Source of the DNA: Alphaproteobacteria bacterium
GTDB taxonomy: Bacteria > Pseudomonadota > Alphaproteobacteria > Sphingomonadales > Sphingomonadaceae
Assembly (NCBI GenBank): GCA_018830415.1
Contig: JAHJSJ010000086.1
Location: 1 to 17,507 of the forward strand
DNA length: 17,507 nt
Direction of reading: 5' to 3'
Position numbers and translations under genes: made by a program. The notes below the pieces were generated by a model. It was given only the letters and a program-made list of their open reading frames with translations. It did no database searches and had not been told where the DNA came from. Below are positions 1-6,509 of the stretch, one piece after another. Each line of letters begins with the position of its first letter. The stretch's first letter is position 1.

Positions 1-2934
1 CTTCGCCATCTCGGCTCGCAACGTAACGGCTATGTCCGGCGATACGTCATATCCCTCATATTCATCGAGCAAGGCCTCATCGAATTTATCGAAAGCCCAC
101 TCGTTGACTACCTCAAGCGCGCCAGAGGGCATGAGCCCTTGCTTACTGGCGATCTCGTCAAACTCTTCGTCAGTCCAGTGATCGCGCTGGATTATCTGCT
201 CTACAAGCATCGCGTGCTTGGGATCGAGGCCAGCCATTGACGATGGAAGAGCATGTGCTGCGGCGGCCTCGTCGCTCACGTCTTCGTCGGCCGAGAAAAT
301 CTCGCCCAGTACGCTTGAAACGCGCTCGGTGTCATTTCGAATAGCGGCAATACGCGCTGCATCGAGCGAAGCGGCTTTGGCTTTCGGCTCGTCCGGTATT
401 TGTTCGCCTGGTGCTTCAGCTTCGGCAGCTTTGACGCGAACCGGGCGGTCTGGCACGTCGCCAGCATGGAGGTCGGCGTAAACGAGGCCAGCATCGATCC
501 CCAGAGCCTTGTAGATCTTCTCGATACAAGCCACTTCTTCAGACTGAATCACGCTGTCAGCGTGCGCGATTGCGACTACCGCAGCGCGCAAGGCCAGATG
601 ATGCTCAGCGTCCGCATCTTTCAGCTTGCTCCGCAGCCATGACATGTCTGGTGGAACATCGAGATACCATTCGAGGTTGGCGTGTAGACGCTTTCGCTCC
701 AGCTCCGTCAGGCCGCTAACAGCGTCGATCTTTTCACGGAGTGCTCTGCGCTCGGCTTCCACAATTTTGCAGTCGGCATGTGCGACGAAGGTCGCCAGCG
801 CTAGTTCGAACAATTCGGTTCGATAGGCCGGGGAGACGTCTTCAAGCTGTTCGACCGGCTCGCCGAGTTCGAAGATCACAACGGGTTCGTCGATCTTCGG
901 TCCGCGCAGCGAGAATCTTGGGTCTGGAGCCATACCGAATCCGATACGGGCGAGTGCATCCGCTGCGCCAGTCAGGTTCCGCTTGCCGAGCTTCTCCGGC
1001 ATTTCTCCTTCCAGGTGCGAGATCACATCGATTGCTGGGACCAGCCCGCCTGCGGCTACTTGTTCGCGCGCCCAGTCCTTGAGTTCTTCCAACTCTTCTG
1101 ACGGGAACAGACCCCAAAGCTCAGCAGGTAGCAGCGCCTGTGCTTCAATGCTCCCACGACCATGTGGATTTCGTCCAAGATATCGGCTGAACTTGTCGAG
1201 TTCATCCATAGCCTCACCTGCGATCTTCTGCGCCTTCTGCACCGGCGACCGCAAATCAGTAACGTCGGGGATCGCCACATCTCCGCCATCTCCCGCAGTG
1301 AGATTGACCGAGCAATTGAACTCGCTGGATGCAGCACGATAGTCCATTCTCAGAAGCTTGCGAGGCGTTCGAACTTTCAAGCCATCAGGATAAAGCGCGT
1401 CGAACTTCAATTTGAAAAGTGCCTTGAATTCGTCACCGCAACGCTCGGCTGGAGTGCGAAGGCGTCGCTCTGGGTGGCAATGCAGCCAGAGATGCAGCCA
1501 TTCGGCATCGAAGGCTTTGCCTTCGGCGATCATGCCGCCGAGCGCGAACTTCAGCGAAAATGGCAAGTCCCAGCTACGGTTCTCAAGGATCGCCTGCTTG
1601 AGTGTCGTATCGTCCAAGGAGATGCCGCCCATCGCCATGATACGCGCGATGTCGAGAAACTCACCGAGATACCTTTGGGCGGAATAATTATCGGCGAAAA
1701 GAGCCTTCAGGCGTTCCACCTCCGCAACTATTTCCTGCTTCTCATCGTCGGGCGGCTGGTCGACCAGAAACCTGCGCTCCAGACCATAGAAAAACAGGAA
1801 CATGTAGCCGGGGTTTATTGATCCATCGATCCTCCCTTCGGACAACCAGTCGAGGTAACTAGCGCGGCACACCGCTGGTATTGAGGAATATCCAGGCCAA
1901 TACGGCATCCCTGCCGTTCGTGCCGACCCAACTCGCGCAACTGATAGTGATGGATCGATGTATGCCCGACAACTCTCCCCATAGTAGGATGATCCAATTC
2001 GAGGAGGTACGCCGACATAGATCATACCCGCAATTTCTCGGCCCGCGATTGTGACGGCCTGCCCCTGTGGAACCCAGCCTTGGATTGAACGGGGTGAGCT
2101 TGCCTCTTCGGTGAGTCCTTCTTGAAGTGAAGGCTCTGCGCTTGAGGCTGATTGATCGGGAGGTGGTTCATGGCCGAACAATTTTTCACGCAGTTCTTCT
2201 ATCCGGGAGTGGAGCGTCTCAGTAGCCCCGGCTACTGGGACGCTCCTCACGGGATCGGGGTCCTGCTTGGCAGGTTCTTGCCGGTAACTTTCTGACCTCT
2301 TCTCAGCTGCCCTCCTTGTAGAAGCAGCCTCCAGAGCTTCTCTCGCAGCTTTTCCTACTCGTATGAGTTCGGCGTTGTCCTGTTTTGGGCGATAGGTGTG
2401 TGAGGTAAAGCGATCAGGCAACTTACTCGATGAGTCTGTAGTTTTACCATGAGTGGGGATGCGAGATGTGATTTCCTCCACCCGATGTGCGTTCTTTGGG
2501 TCGAAGATCGATGTATCGCCCCCAAACAGCTTTTCGCGAAGCTCCTTGGTTCGAGATCGCACTGGCTGAGCCTCCTCTTCCTCTTCCTTGAGATTTTCGA
2601 AGCCTTTTGAGGCTCTTTCAGGCGTGTCAACGATCCTACGAGCTTCAGGCTGTGCCGCCTCAGGTCTGCCTGCAGCAACCCGAGCACTCTCACGCAGTTG
2701 GACAGGTCTCCGAATGACGGACGACTCGTCAGCCGCTCCGACTTGTACGGACTCTAGCCGTGCTGTTCGGCGCTTTTCGTACCACCAGATGAAAGCAATC
2801 GGCGCGAGGAGTGCGAACAATGCTTCAAGCGCATCGGATAGACTGTCCAATGCAATTGCCGCGATTATTACGCAAACAAAGAAAGAGGCGGCGTAAAGCC
2901 CGATAATGCGGATGATTTTCCAGACAATCGACAT
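1..2934 (-). CDS. TerB_N-TerB-TerB_C domain protein, membrane-anchored, 3' end beyond the window
   Basis: An uninterrupted minus-strand frame of 978 codons runs from ATG at 2934 to the window edge with no stop. Residues about 5-27 and 36-52 are hydrophobic, predicting two membrane segments with a cytoplasmic body. Residues 55-285 are a charged, low-complexity linker. A TerB_N-like domain follows (about 286-490, including GWVPQGQAVTIAGREI, PYWPGYSSI and GYMFLFFYGLERR). A TerB-like helical domain (about 700-820) carries two acidic signatures, HADCKIVEAE and HADSVIQSEE. TerB_C closes the protein (about 860 onward, LDPKHAMLV, GLMPSGALEVVNEWAFD). Ter-family proteins are linked to metal sensing, stress and phage-conflict systems, and TerB binds metal; this protein's exact job is unknown. 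Only a few C-terminal residues are probably missing. The ribosome site is weak (AGG about 8 bases upstream); an in-frame GTG at 2940 is an alternative start. It lies 62 bases after the AbiEii-like gene, so the two may be co-transcribed. Confidence 0.88.
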   Translation of the reverse strand, partial: MSIVWKIIRIIGLYAASFFVCVIIAAIALDSLSDALEALFALLAPIAFIWWYEKRRTARLESVQVGAADESSVIRRPVQLRESARVAAGRPEAAQPEARRIVDTPERASKGFENLKEEEEEAQPVRSRTKELREKLFGGDTSIFDPKNAHRVEEITSRIPTHGKTTDSSSKLPDRFTSHTYRPKQDNAELIRVGKAAREALEAASTRRAAEKRSESYRQEPAKQDPDPVRSVPVAGATETLHSRIEELREKLFGHEPPPDQSASSAEPSLQEGLTEEASSPRSIQGWVPQGQAVTIAGREIAGMIYVGVPPRIGSSYYGESCRAYIDPSLSVARVGSARTAGMPYWPGYSSIPAVCRASYLDWLSEGRIDGSINPGYMFLFFYGLERRFLVDQPPDDEKQEIVAEVERLKALFADNYSAQRYLGEFLDIARIMAMGGISLDDTTLKQAILENRSWDLPFSLKFALGGMIAEGKAFDAEWLHLWLHCHPERRLRTPAERCGDEFKALFKLKFDALYPDGLKVRTPRKLLRMDYRAASSEFNCSVNLTAGDGGDVAIPDVTDLRSPVQKAQKIAGEAMDELDKFSRYLGRNPHGRGSIEAQALLPAELWGLFPSEELEELKDWAREQVAAGGLVPAIDVISHLEGEMPEKLGKRNLTGAADALARIGFGMAPDPRFSLRGPKIDEPVVIFELGEPVEQLEDVSPAYRTELFELALATFVAHADCKIVEAERRALREKIDAVSGLTELERKRLHANLEWYLDVPPDMSWLRSKLKDADAEHHLALRAAVVAIAHADSVIQSEEVACIEKIYKALGIDAGLVYADLHAGDVPDRPVRVKAAEAEAPGEQIPDEPKAKAASLDAARIAAIRNDTERVSSVLGEIFSADEDVSDEAAAAHALPSSMAGLDPKHAMLVEQIIQRDHWTDEEFDEIASKQGLMPSGALEVVNEWAFDKFDEALLDEYEGYDVSPDIAVTLRAEMAK

Positions 2935-2996
2935 ATGCACTGCCTGCCATTTTGCGAATGAGAGGTCACGCTGATTTTCGCCAAGCGCATATTCGG

Positions 2997-3893
2997 TCAG
3001 CCGAGAAGTACTTTCTCCAGAACCTCAATCAGCTCGTTCCGCTTCTCAGACAGCATCTTCTCCAGATTCCGCTGCTTCCACAAGACTGCCGGCAAGTGCC
3101 TTGCTTCCGGTATGTCGAGAAGCTCCCATTTCGGTTCACCGCGCTTGAAGCCGATCAAGAACTGGCGGTGCGCGTCTGGCATCTCGCCAACCATTTTGGC
3201 GACGAGTGTCTCGCGCGTAGCCTCAAGATCGGCAAGCTCTACATTTTCTTGCGTCATGCCGACAAAGCCGCGCTTGAATTCCTCAGCCAGTGGCTTGCGG
3301 GTCGGAGCGAGCACTTCGGCCATCGGGCGATTGTGGCTAATAATGTAGGCGAGGAATGCGCGCCGCAGTTCGTCATTTATGCCTTCATTCGCCAGCAGGT
3401 CTCGCACGTCGAACAGGTCACGCGGGTGCTGGCGGTCCAGCGCCGCCACGATCTTTCCCGCATAGAGGTCGGGGAAGGAAACAACCTGCATTTCGGCGAA
3501 ACCGAACGTGTCTTCGACTGCGGAAACGACGCTCATGACCACCGGGTCGTAGACGGTGCCACGCAAGACAGGCGTGACCTCGATCTTGATCTGAACGCTT
3601 TCGGAGCGGACGATGAGCTTGGTGATGATGTTGTCGCCTGCGGATCGCGATGGGGCGACCGCCGCGCCCGGTATCCCGGCTTCGATCCGCTTCTTGATCC
3701 GCACCATCGCCGCGTCGATAGCTGTGAGTGATAAAGCGCGATCCTCGACCGGCAAGTAGGTCAGGTCGATGTCCACAGAGAGGCGCGGCAAGTCGCGCAC
3801 GAAGAGGTTGATCGCCGTGCCGCCCTTGAGCGCGAAGCACTGCTCTTGCGCCACGAACGGGATGGCGCGGATCAGGAGGGCATCCCATGACAT
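2997..3893 (-). CDS. AbiEii/MenT-type nucleotidyltransferase toxin, N-terminus probably altered
   Basis: This 298-residue protein matches the AbiEii (type IV toxin-antitoxin) nucleotidyltransferase family. The catalytic signature is present: GGTAINLF at residues 24-31 and the paired aspartates of SVDIDLTY at D41 and D43. The family motif HPRDLFDVRDL follows near residues 155-165. Known relatives transfer nucleotides to tRNA or other acceptors and inhibit growth; AbiEi, a winged-helix protein encoded just upstream, normally counters them. Here no AbiEi is present. The upstream DNA is an IS3 remnant, and the first four or five codons (M-S-W-D-A) are read from IS sequence in another frame. The native start has therefore probably been lost along with some N-terminal residues. 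The ATG at 3893 has only a poor ribosome site (CCAGG one base away). The core is intact, so activity is possible but uncertain. TerB-family gene downstream, same strand. Confidence 0.85.
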   Translation of the reverse strand: MSWDALLIRAIPFVAQEQCFALKGGTAINLFVRDLPRLSVDIDLTYLPVEDRALSLTAIDAAMVRIKKRIEAGIPGAAVAPSRSAGDNIITKLIVRSESVQIKIEVTPVLRGTVYDPVVMSVVSAVEDTFGFAEMQVVSFPDLYAGKIVAALDRQHPRDLFDVRDLLANEGINDELRRAFLAYIISHNRPMAEVLAPTRKPLAEEFKRGFVGMTQENVELADLEATRETLVAKMVGEMPDAHRQFLIGFKRGEPKWELLDIPEARHLPAVLWKQRNLEKMLSEKRNELIEVLEKVLLG

Positions 3894-3940
3894 GCCTGGA
3901 GATGAGCAACAGCTTCCCGCTTCGCGGCGGGCGTCACCAC
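3872..3940 (-). pseudogene. Truncated IS3-family orfB (transposase catalytic subunit, first codons only)
   Basis: In the frame one base back from orfA, the sequence reads VVTPAAKREAVAHLQACHGM, the usual beginning of OrfB in IS407-like elements. It then runs into unrelated codons (P, S) and a TGA at 3874-3872. The DDE integrase core, normally about 270 further residues, is missing. The break coincides with the beginning of sequence from the AbiEii-like gene, which is read in the third frame. No fusion between orfB and the toxin results. Confidence 0.75.
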
Positions 3941-4200
3941 TTTTTTGAAAGAAGATCCTTCAACGCCACGTTGTCCAGCATCGTGTCGGCCAGCAGCCGC
4001 TTGAGCTTCGCGTTCTCGCTCTCAAGCTCCCGCAGCCGGCGGGCTTCAGATACCTCCAGCCCGCCATACTTGGCCTTCCAGTTGTAGATCGTCGCTTCAG
4101 ACACCCCGTGCCGCCGGGCCAGATCAGCGGTCTTCGCGCCCGCCTCCGCTTCCTTCAGCACGCCAATGATCTGCTCTTCCGAAAACCTCTTGCGCTTCAT
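3934..4200 (-). CDS. IS3-family transposase OrfA (DNA-binding subunit)
   Basis: OrfA is 88 residues and full length for this family. It starts MKRKRFSEEQIIGVLKEAEAG, has a helix-turn-helix around residues 24-45 (DLARRHGVSEATIYNWKAKYGG), and ends in a leucine-rich helix (RRLRELESENAKLKRLLADTMLD) that multimerises with the OrfAB product. In intact elements OrfA binds the terminal repeats and modulates transposition. The start codon follows GAAGGAAGGACAGACG, with a good purine-rich ribosome site. It lies inside a broken element, so it has no full transposase partner here. A product could still act in trans on related elements. Confidence 0.92.
   Translation of the reverse strand: MKRKRFSEEQIIGVLKEAEAGAKTADLARRHGVSEATIYNWKAKYGGLEVSEARRLRELESENAKLKRLLADTMLDNVALKDLLSKKW
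3940..3946 (-). promoter_or_regulatory. Programmed -1 ribosomal frameshift site (A AAA AAG)
   Basis: The heptamer A AAA AAG lies in phase with orfA codons TCA AAA AAG, four codons before the orfA stop region ends (AAG TGG TGA). It is the classic slippery sequence that IS3-family elements use to make the OrfAB transposase. The -1 frame continues directly into the orfB remnant. Family behaviour is established; use at this copy is inferred. Confidence 0.7.
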
Positions 4201-4269
4201 CGTCTGTCCTTCCTTCAGGCCAGACTCTAATCGCTCGCGGAGGAAAATCAGGGGGTCACGTCAGTTCCA

Positions 4270-5385
4270 GTGAACGTGCCGTACGATTTCCAGAAGATGT
4301 ATGATCGGATTTCCAAACTTGGGAAAATCGGAGTGTGGGAGTGTGATCTTGCGACGGAGAGGTTGTCTTGGACGTCGGCGGTTTACGAAATGTTCGACAT
4401 GCCCATCGGTTCGGAAGTCAACCGGGCCGAGACGCTGGCATGTTACGAACCAAACTCACGGCGAGAGATGGAACGGGCCCGTGCCCACGCCATCGCGACC
4501 TGTTCAACTTTCGATGTCGATGTTGCGATCAGAACCAAGCGCGGGAACTTACGCTGGATCAGGATAACTGGAGAAGTTGAGCACGAGAATAATATTGCGA
4601 CTAAAGTGTTTGGAACCAAACAAGACATCACTAAGGAAAAAGAAGCGCAACTGCATTTGCAGGTCCTTCAGTCAAAACATATCCATCTTTCCCGCTTGAG
4701 CGCGATAGATGCAATAGGCTCAACCTTGGCTCACGAACTTAACCAACCACTTGCCGCTATAGCCCTATACTCGGCGGCATTGCGGAATGTCCTTGGGCAT
4801 CGGCGCGGCGATTGCGATCATAGCCAAAACGAAGTGGAGACCATTCTGGGAGGTATCGAAGAATGTGCTCTTAAGTCTGGTGAAATTCTTCGGGCTATCC
4901 GCAGATTGGCTGCCAGGTCGAAGCTGTCAGCTACCGTCTTCGACGTGAATCAGTATATTGTAGAGGCGAGCAGGATTGCCTTGGCGGGCACGCCGGTAGC
5001 GGTGAGGATAAATTACGCGATGAGTGAGGATCTGAGGGGTTTCGGCGATCCTGTCCAGATCCAGCAAGTTGTGATCAATCTGATCAGCAACGCTTGCAAT
5101 GCTATGGCGGAATCGGAACATCGGGAAATCACGATCGCTGCTGCCGAAGTGGATGGCTTGCTCGACATCGCGATAAGCGACACCGGGCCAGGTATCCCAG
5201 AAGCGATGATGGAAACAATGTTCGAGCCGTTTGTGTCCTCACGGCCTGACGGGACAGGCATTGGTCTTTCCATAAGCAGGGCGATTATTGAAGCGCACTC
5301 GGGGAAACTGAGCGCTGCAAATAATCGCGACGGCGGAGCAACTTTCCGGTTCACAATTCCTTCCGGCGTTCGCGGAATGAAGTAG
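4270..5385 (+). CDS. PAS-domain sensor histidine kinase (FixL/TodS-like core)
   Basis: This 371-residue protein has one PAS domain (about 15-122: IGVWECDL, LSWTSAVYEMF, ending GTKQDIT) and a complete kinase core. The phosphoacceptor box is TLAHELNQPLAAI with H155. The ATP-binding domain has the N box VVINLISNACNAM (near 267-279), the G1 box DTGPGIP (304-310), the F box FEPFVSS and the G2 box GTGIGL (329-333). No membrane segment is seen, so it is probably cytosolic. The GTG start at 4270 lies only seven bases from the inferred IS end, and the frame is open further back into IS sequence. The native 5' end may therefore have been removed; ATG at 4297 is an alternative start. Usually a FixJ/NarL-type regulator is encoded next door, but none follows. 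Codon use is less GC-rich than in the block to the right. Confidence 0.9.
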   Translation: MNVPYDFQKMYDRISKLGKIGVWECDLATERLSWTSAVYEMFDMPIGSEVNRAETLACYEPNSRREMERARAHAIATCSTFDVDVAIRTKRGNLRWIRITGEVEHENNIATKVFGTKQDITKEKEAQLHLQVLQSKHIHLSRLSAIDAIGSTLAHELNQPLAAIALYSAALRNVLGHRRGDCDHSQNEVETILGGIEECALKSGEILRAIRRLAARSKLSATVFDVNQYIVEASRIALAGTPVAVRINYAMSEDLRGFGDPVQIQQVVINLISNACNAMAESEHREITIAAAEVDGLLDIAISDTGPGIPEAMMETMFEPFVSSRPDGTGIGLSISRAIIEAHSGKLSAANNRDGGATFRFTIPSGVRGMK

Positions 5386-5955
5386 GCCGTAGCTGTCTCA
5401 CCCAATATGAAGCGCTTTCCACACGTTCTGATTTGACGGGGTTCCCCTTGGACTTGTTTTCGTGATTCAGGTTTTCTTTTGAAAGCAGGAGGTTGGCACG
5501 GATGGCACGAACGCTTCCTTCGGGACCGGTTTGTCGCGGCGATTGACGGTGACGTGGTGGGGTGCACGCCGCCCTGCGGTGCAAGAGGTTTTTGGGCATT
5601 GATGAGCAGCGGTCGGGTGCATCCATGTGCTCGGCCAGTTCGTGCTGCACAGCATGGCTGTTGGCCCTAGTGAAGTCCGCGGATCGTTTCCCCGATCACG
5701 TCATCGCGCTCGAGTAGCATCTGCTTCCCTTGGGTTTCCACGATCCCCGGTCTGACCGGACTGGCATCACTACTCATTCACCCCGCACCATCTTGTGGAC
5801 GCGACTATTCGCTCCCAGAGCTCAAGCCGCTGCTGATCGACATACCTCTCCTCTAATCATGATGACCACGCGATCGGGGTGGTGGTGTTGGCTAATCGTC
5901 TTGCTCGACACAAGGGCTTTCAGCTGCTCACGCTGGCTTTGCGTTATGCCGGGCA

Positions 5956-6010
5956 TGTTACAAATCCTATGACAAGATCGATTTTTATCAGAGGTCTTGT
6001 AACAACCTCT
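5956..6010. repeat. Overlapping inverted repeats in an AT-rich patch
   Basis: Three inverted repeats share bases. TGTTACAA (5956-5963) pairs with TTGTAACA (5997-6004). ACAAGA (5972-5977) pairs with TCTTGT (5995-6000). AGAGGT (5990-5995) pairs with ACCTCT (6005-6010). All are perfect, and because the right arms overlap they cannot form together. The patch is AT-rich relative to its surroundings and sits at the point where composition changes. It could be a protein-binding or recombination site or an alternative-structure RNA; the sequence does not decide. Confidence 0.5.
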
Positions 6011-6081
6011 TTCGCGATTCGCCTGAAGCAAACCCGACTTGTTGACGAAGAGCGGCACCTTCCGAAAACGCAACGTCGCAA

Positions 6082-6321
6082 AGGGGAAAGCCTTCCCCTG
6101 AGCCCGAGCTGCTTCGCTATCTCGGCCTACCCCTTCGTGCGGGGATACCCCGCAACGCCCTTCAAATCGGAGCGGGGCTGTCGTCGCGCTCTGTCCCGCA
6201 GGGCCTTCTGCCCTGCTCCTAAGGGCGCGGTGCTTCATACGCAGGGCCCCGCACGCACGCTGAACCGGCGGGCATTTCCTATCACGCGCCGGCCGGGAAA
6301 GCCGACAGGCCCCGGCTTTCC
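6082..6321. repeat. Cluster of four perfect hairpins upstream of the DUF932 gene
   Basis: Within 240 bases there are four perfect stems. AGGGGAA/TTCCCCT (6082-6088 with 6093-6099, loop of 4). TGCGGGG/CCCCGCA (6138-6144 with 6148-6154, loop of 3). GCAGGGC/GCCCTGC (6198-6204 with 6210-6216, loop of 5). GGAAAGCCG/CGGCTTTCC (6296-6304 with 6313-6321, loop of 8). None has a following T-run, so they are not standard terminators. High GC makes some chance stems expected, but four this perfect and tight is notable. The role is unknown; a structured leader, a transfer or replication control region, or repetitive palindromic DNA are all possible. Confidence 0.6.
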
Positions 6322-6426
6322 GCCTGCAAGGGCATGGGACCGATTGCCGCCTCCTTCAGGGTGCTGCCTCCTGTTCCGGCAGTCTCGCTGGTCGCTCGCG
6401 CGACAATGAGGAAATTCTGGCGATGA

Positions 6427-6509
6427 GAGAGTGAGAGTCTGGCGGGCTTCGCCGTGACGGGATGAGGGTCGAGAGAGAGGCTCCCGGCCGGCCGTCATGG
6501 AGATTTCCT
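6427..6509 (+). promoter_or_regulatory. Structured leader of the DUF932 gene (copy 1 of a repeated leader)
   Basis: This leader shares order and sequence with the one before parB: a GAGTGAGAG box, TTCG then GTGACGGG, a GAGAGAGAG tract (6471-6479), then CCGTCATGGAGA. TGACGG (6455-6460) can pair with CCGTCA (6492-6497), placing the purine tract in the loop. The stem ends two bases before the ribosome site GGAG (6499-6502), which lies seven bases before the ATG. The arrangement suggests control of translation initiation. The stem in copy 2 differs by an extra G-C pair and still closes, which favours real structure. Confidence 0.65.

Larger units (their letters stand above)
3880..4263 (-). mobile_element. 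IS3-family (IS407-like) element remnant, left end only
   Basis: The fragment reads, on the minus strand, from a terminal sequence TGACGTGACCCCC (4263 down to 4251) through a short leader, a complete orfA, a frameshift signal and about 19 codons of orfB. OrfB similarity stops after the residues AHLQACHGM, at about position 3881, where sequence belonging to the AbiEii-like gene begins. The rest of orfB, including the DDE catalytic core, and the other terminal repeat are absent, so the element cannot move by itself. The outer end near 4263 is inferred from where IS-like sequence meets the kinase gene; without the second inverted repeat it cannot be proved. Confidence 0.75.
5386..6426 (+). other. 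Gap of about 1 kb with no convincing gene
   Basis: No frame on either strand here gives a recognisable protein. Open frames exist on both strands but have irregular composition and match no family I know. A 36-codon minus-strand frame (5777 down to 5667) reads more like protein, with VETQGKQMLLERDDVIGE near its middle. A second one (MPGITQSQREQLKALVSSKT, from about 5957) resembles the start of a helical DNA-binding protein but soon degenerates. These may be remnants of decayed genes. Base composition becomes markedly more GC-rich after about 6060, where hairpins dominate. Confidence 0.55.

Noticed and set aside
1162..1821. Plus-strand open frame of 219 codons
   Set aside because: It is antisense to the TerB-family gene, whose translation matches known domains along this stretch; the plus-strand product matches nothing I know.
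2952..3731. Plus-strand open frame of 259 codons
   Set aside because: It is antisense to the AbiEii-like gene, which carries the catalytic motifs; the composition of the plus product is that of a mirror frame.
3880..4263. Complete, mobile IS3 element
   Set aside because: Only the orfA end is present; the catalytic part of orfB and the second terminal repeat are missing.
5879..6409. Plus-strand open frame of 176 codons over the hairpin cluster
   Set aside because: The product is proline- and arginine-rich with no family resemblance, and the DNA is dominated by perfect hairpins, which explains the odd composition.
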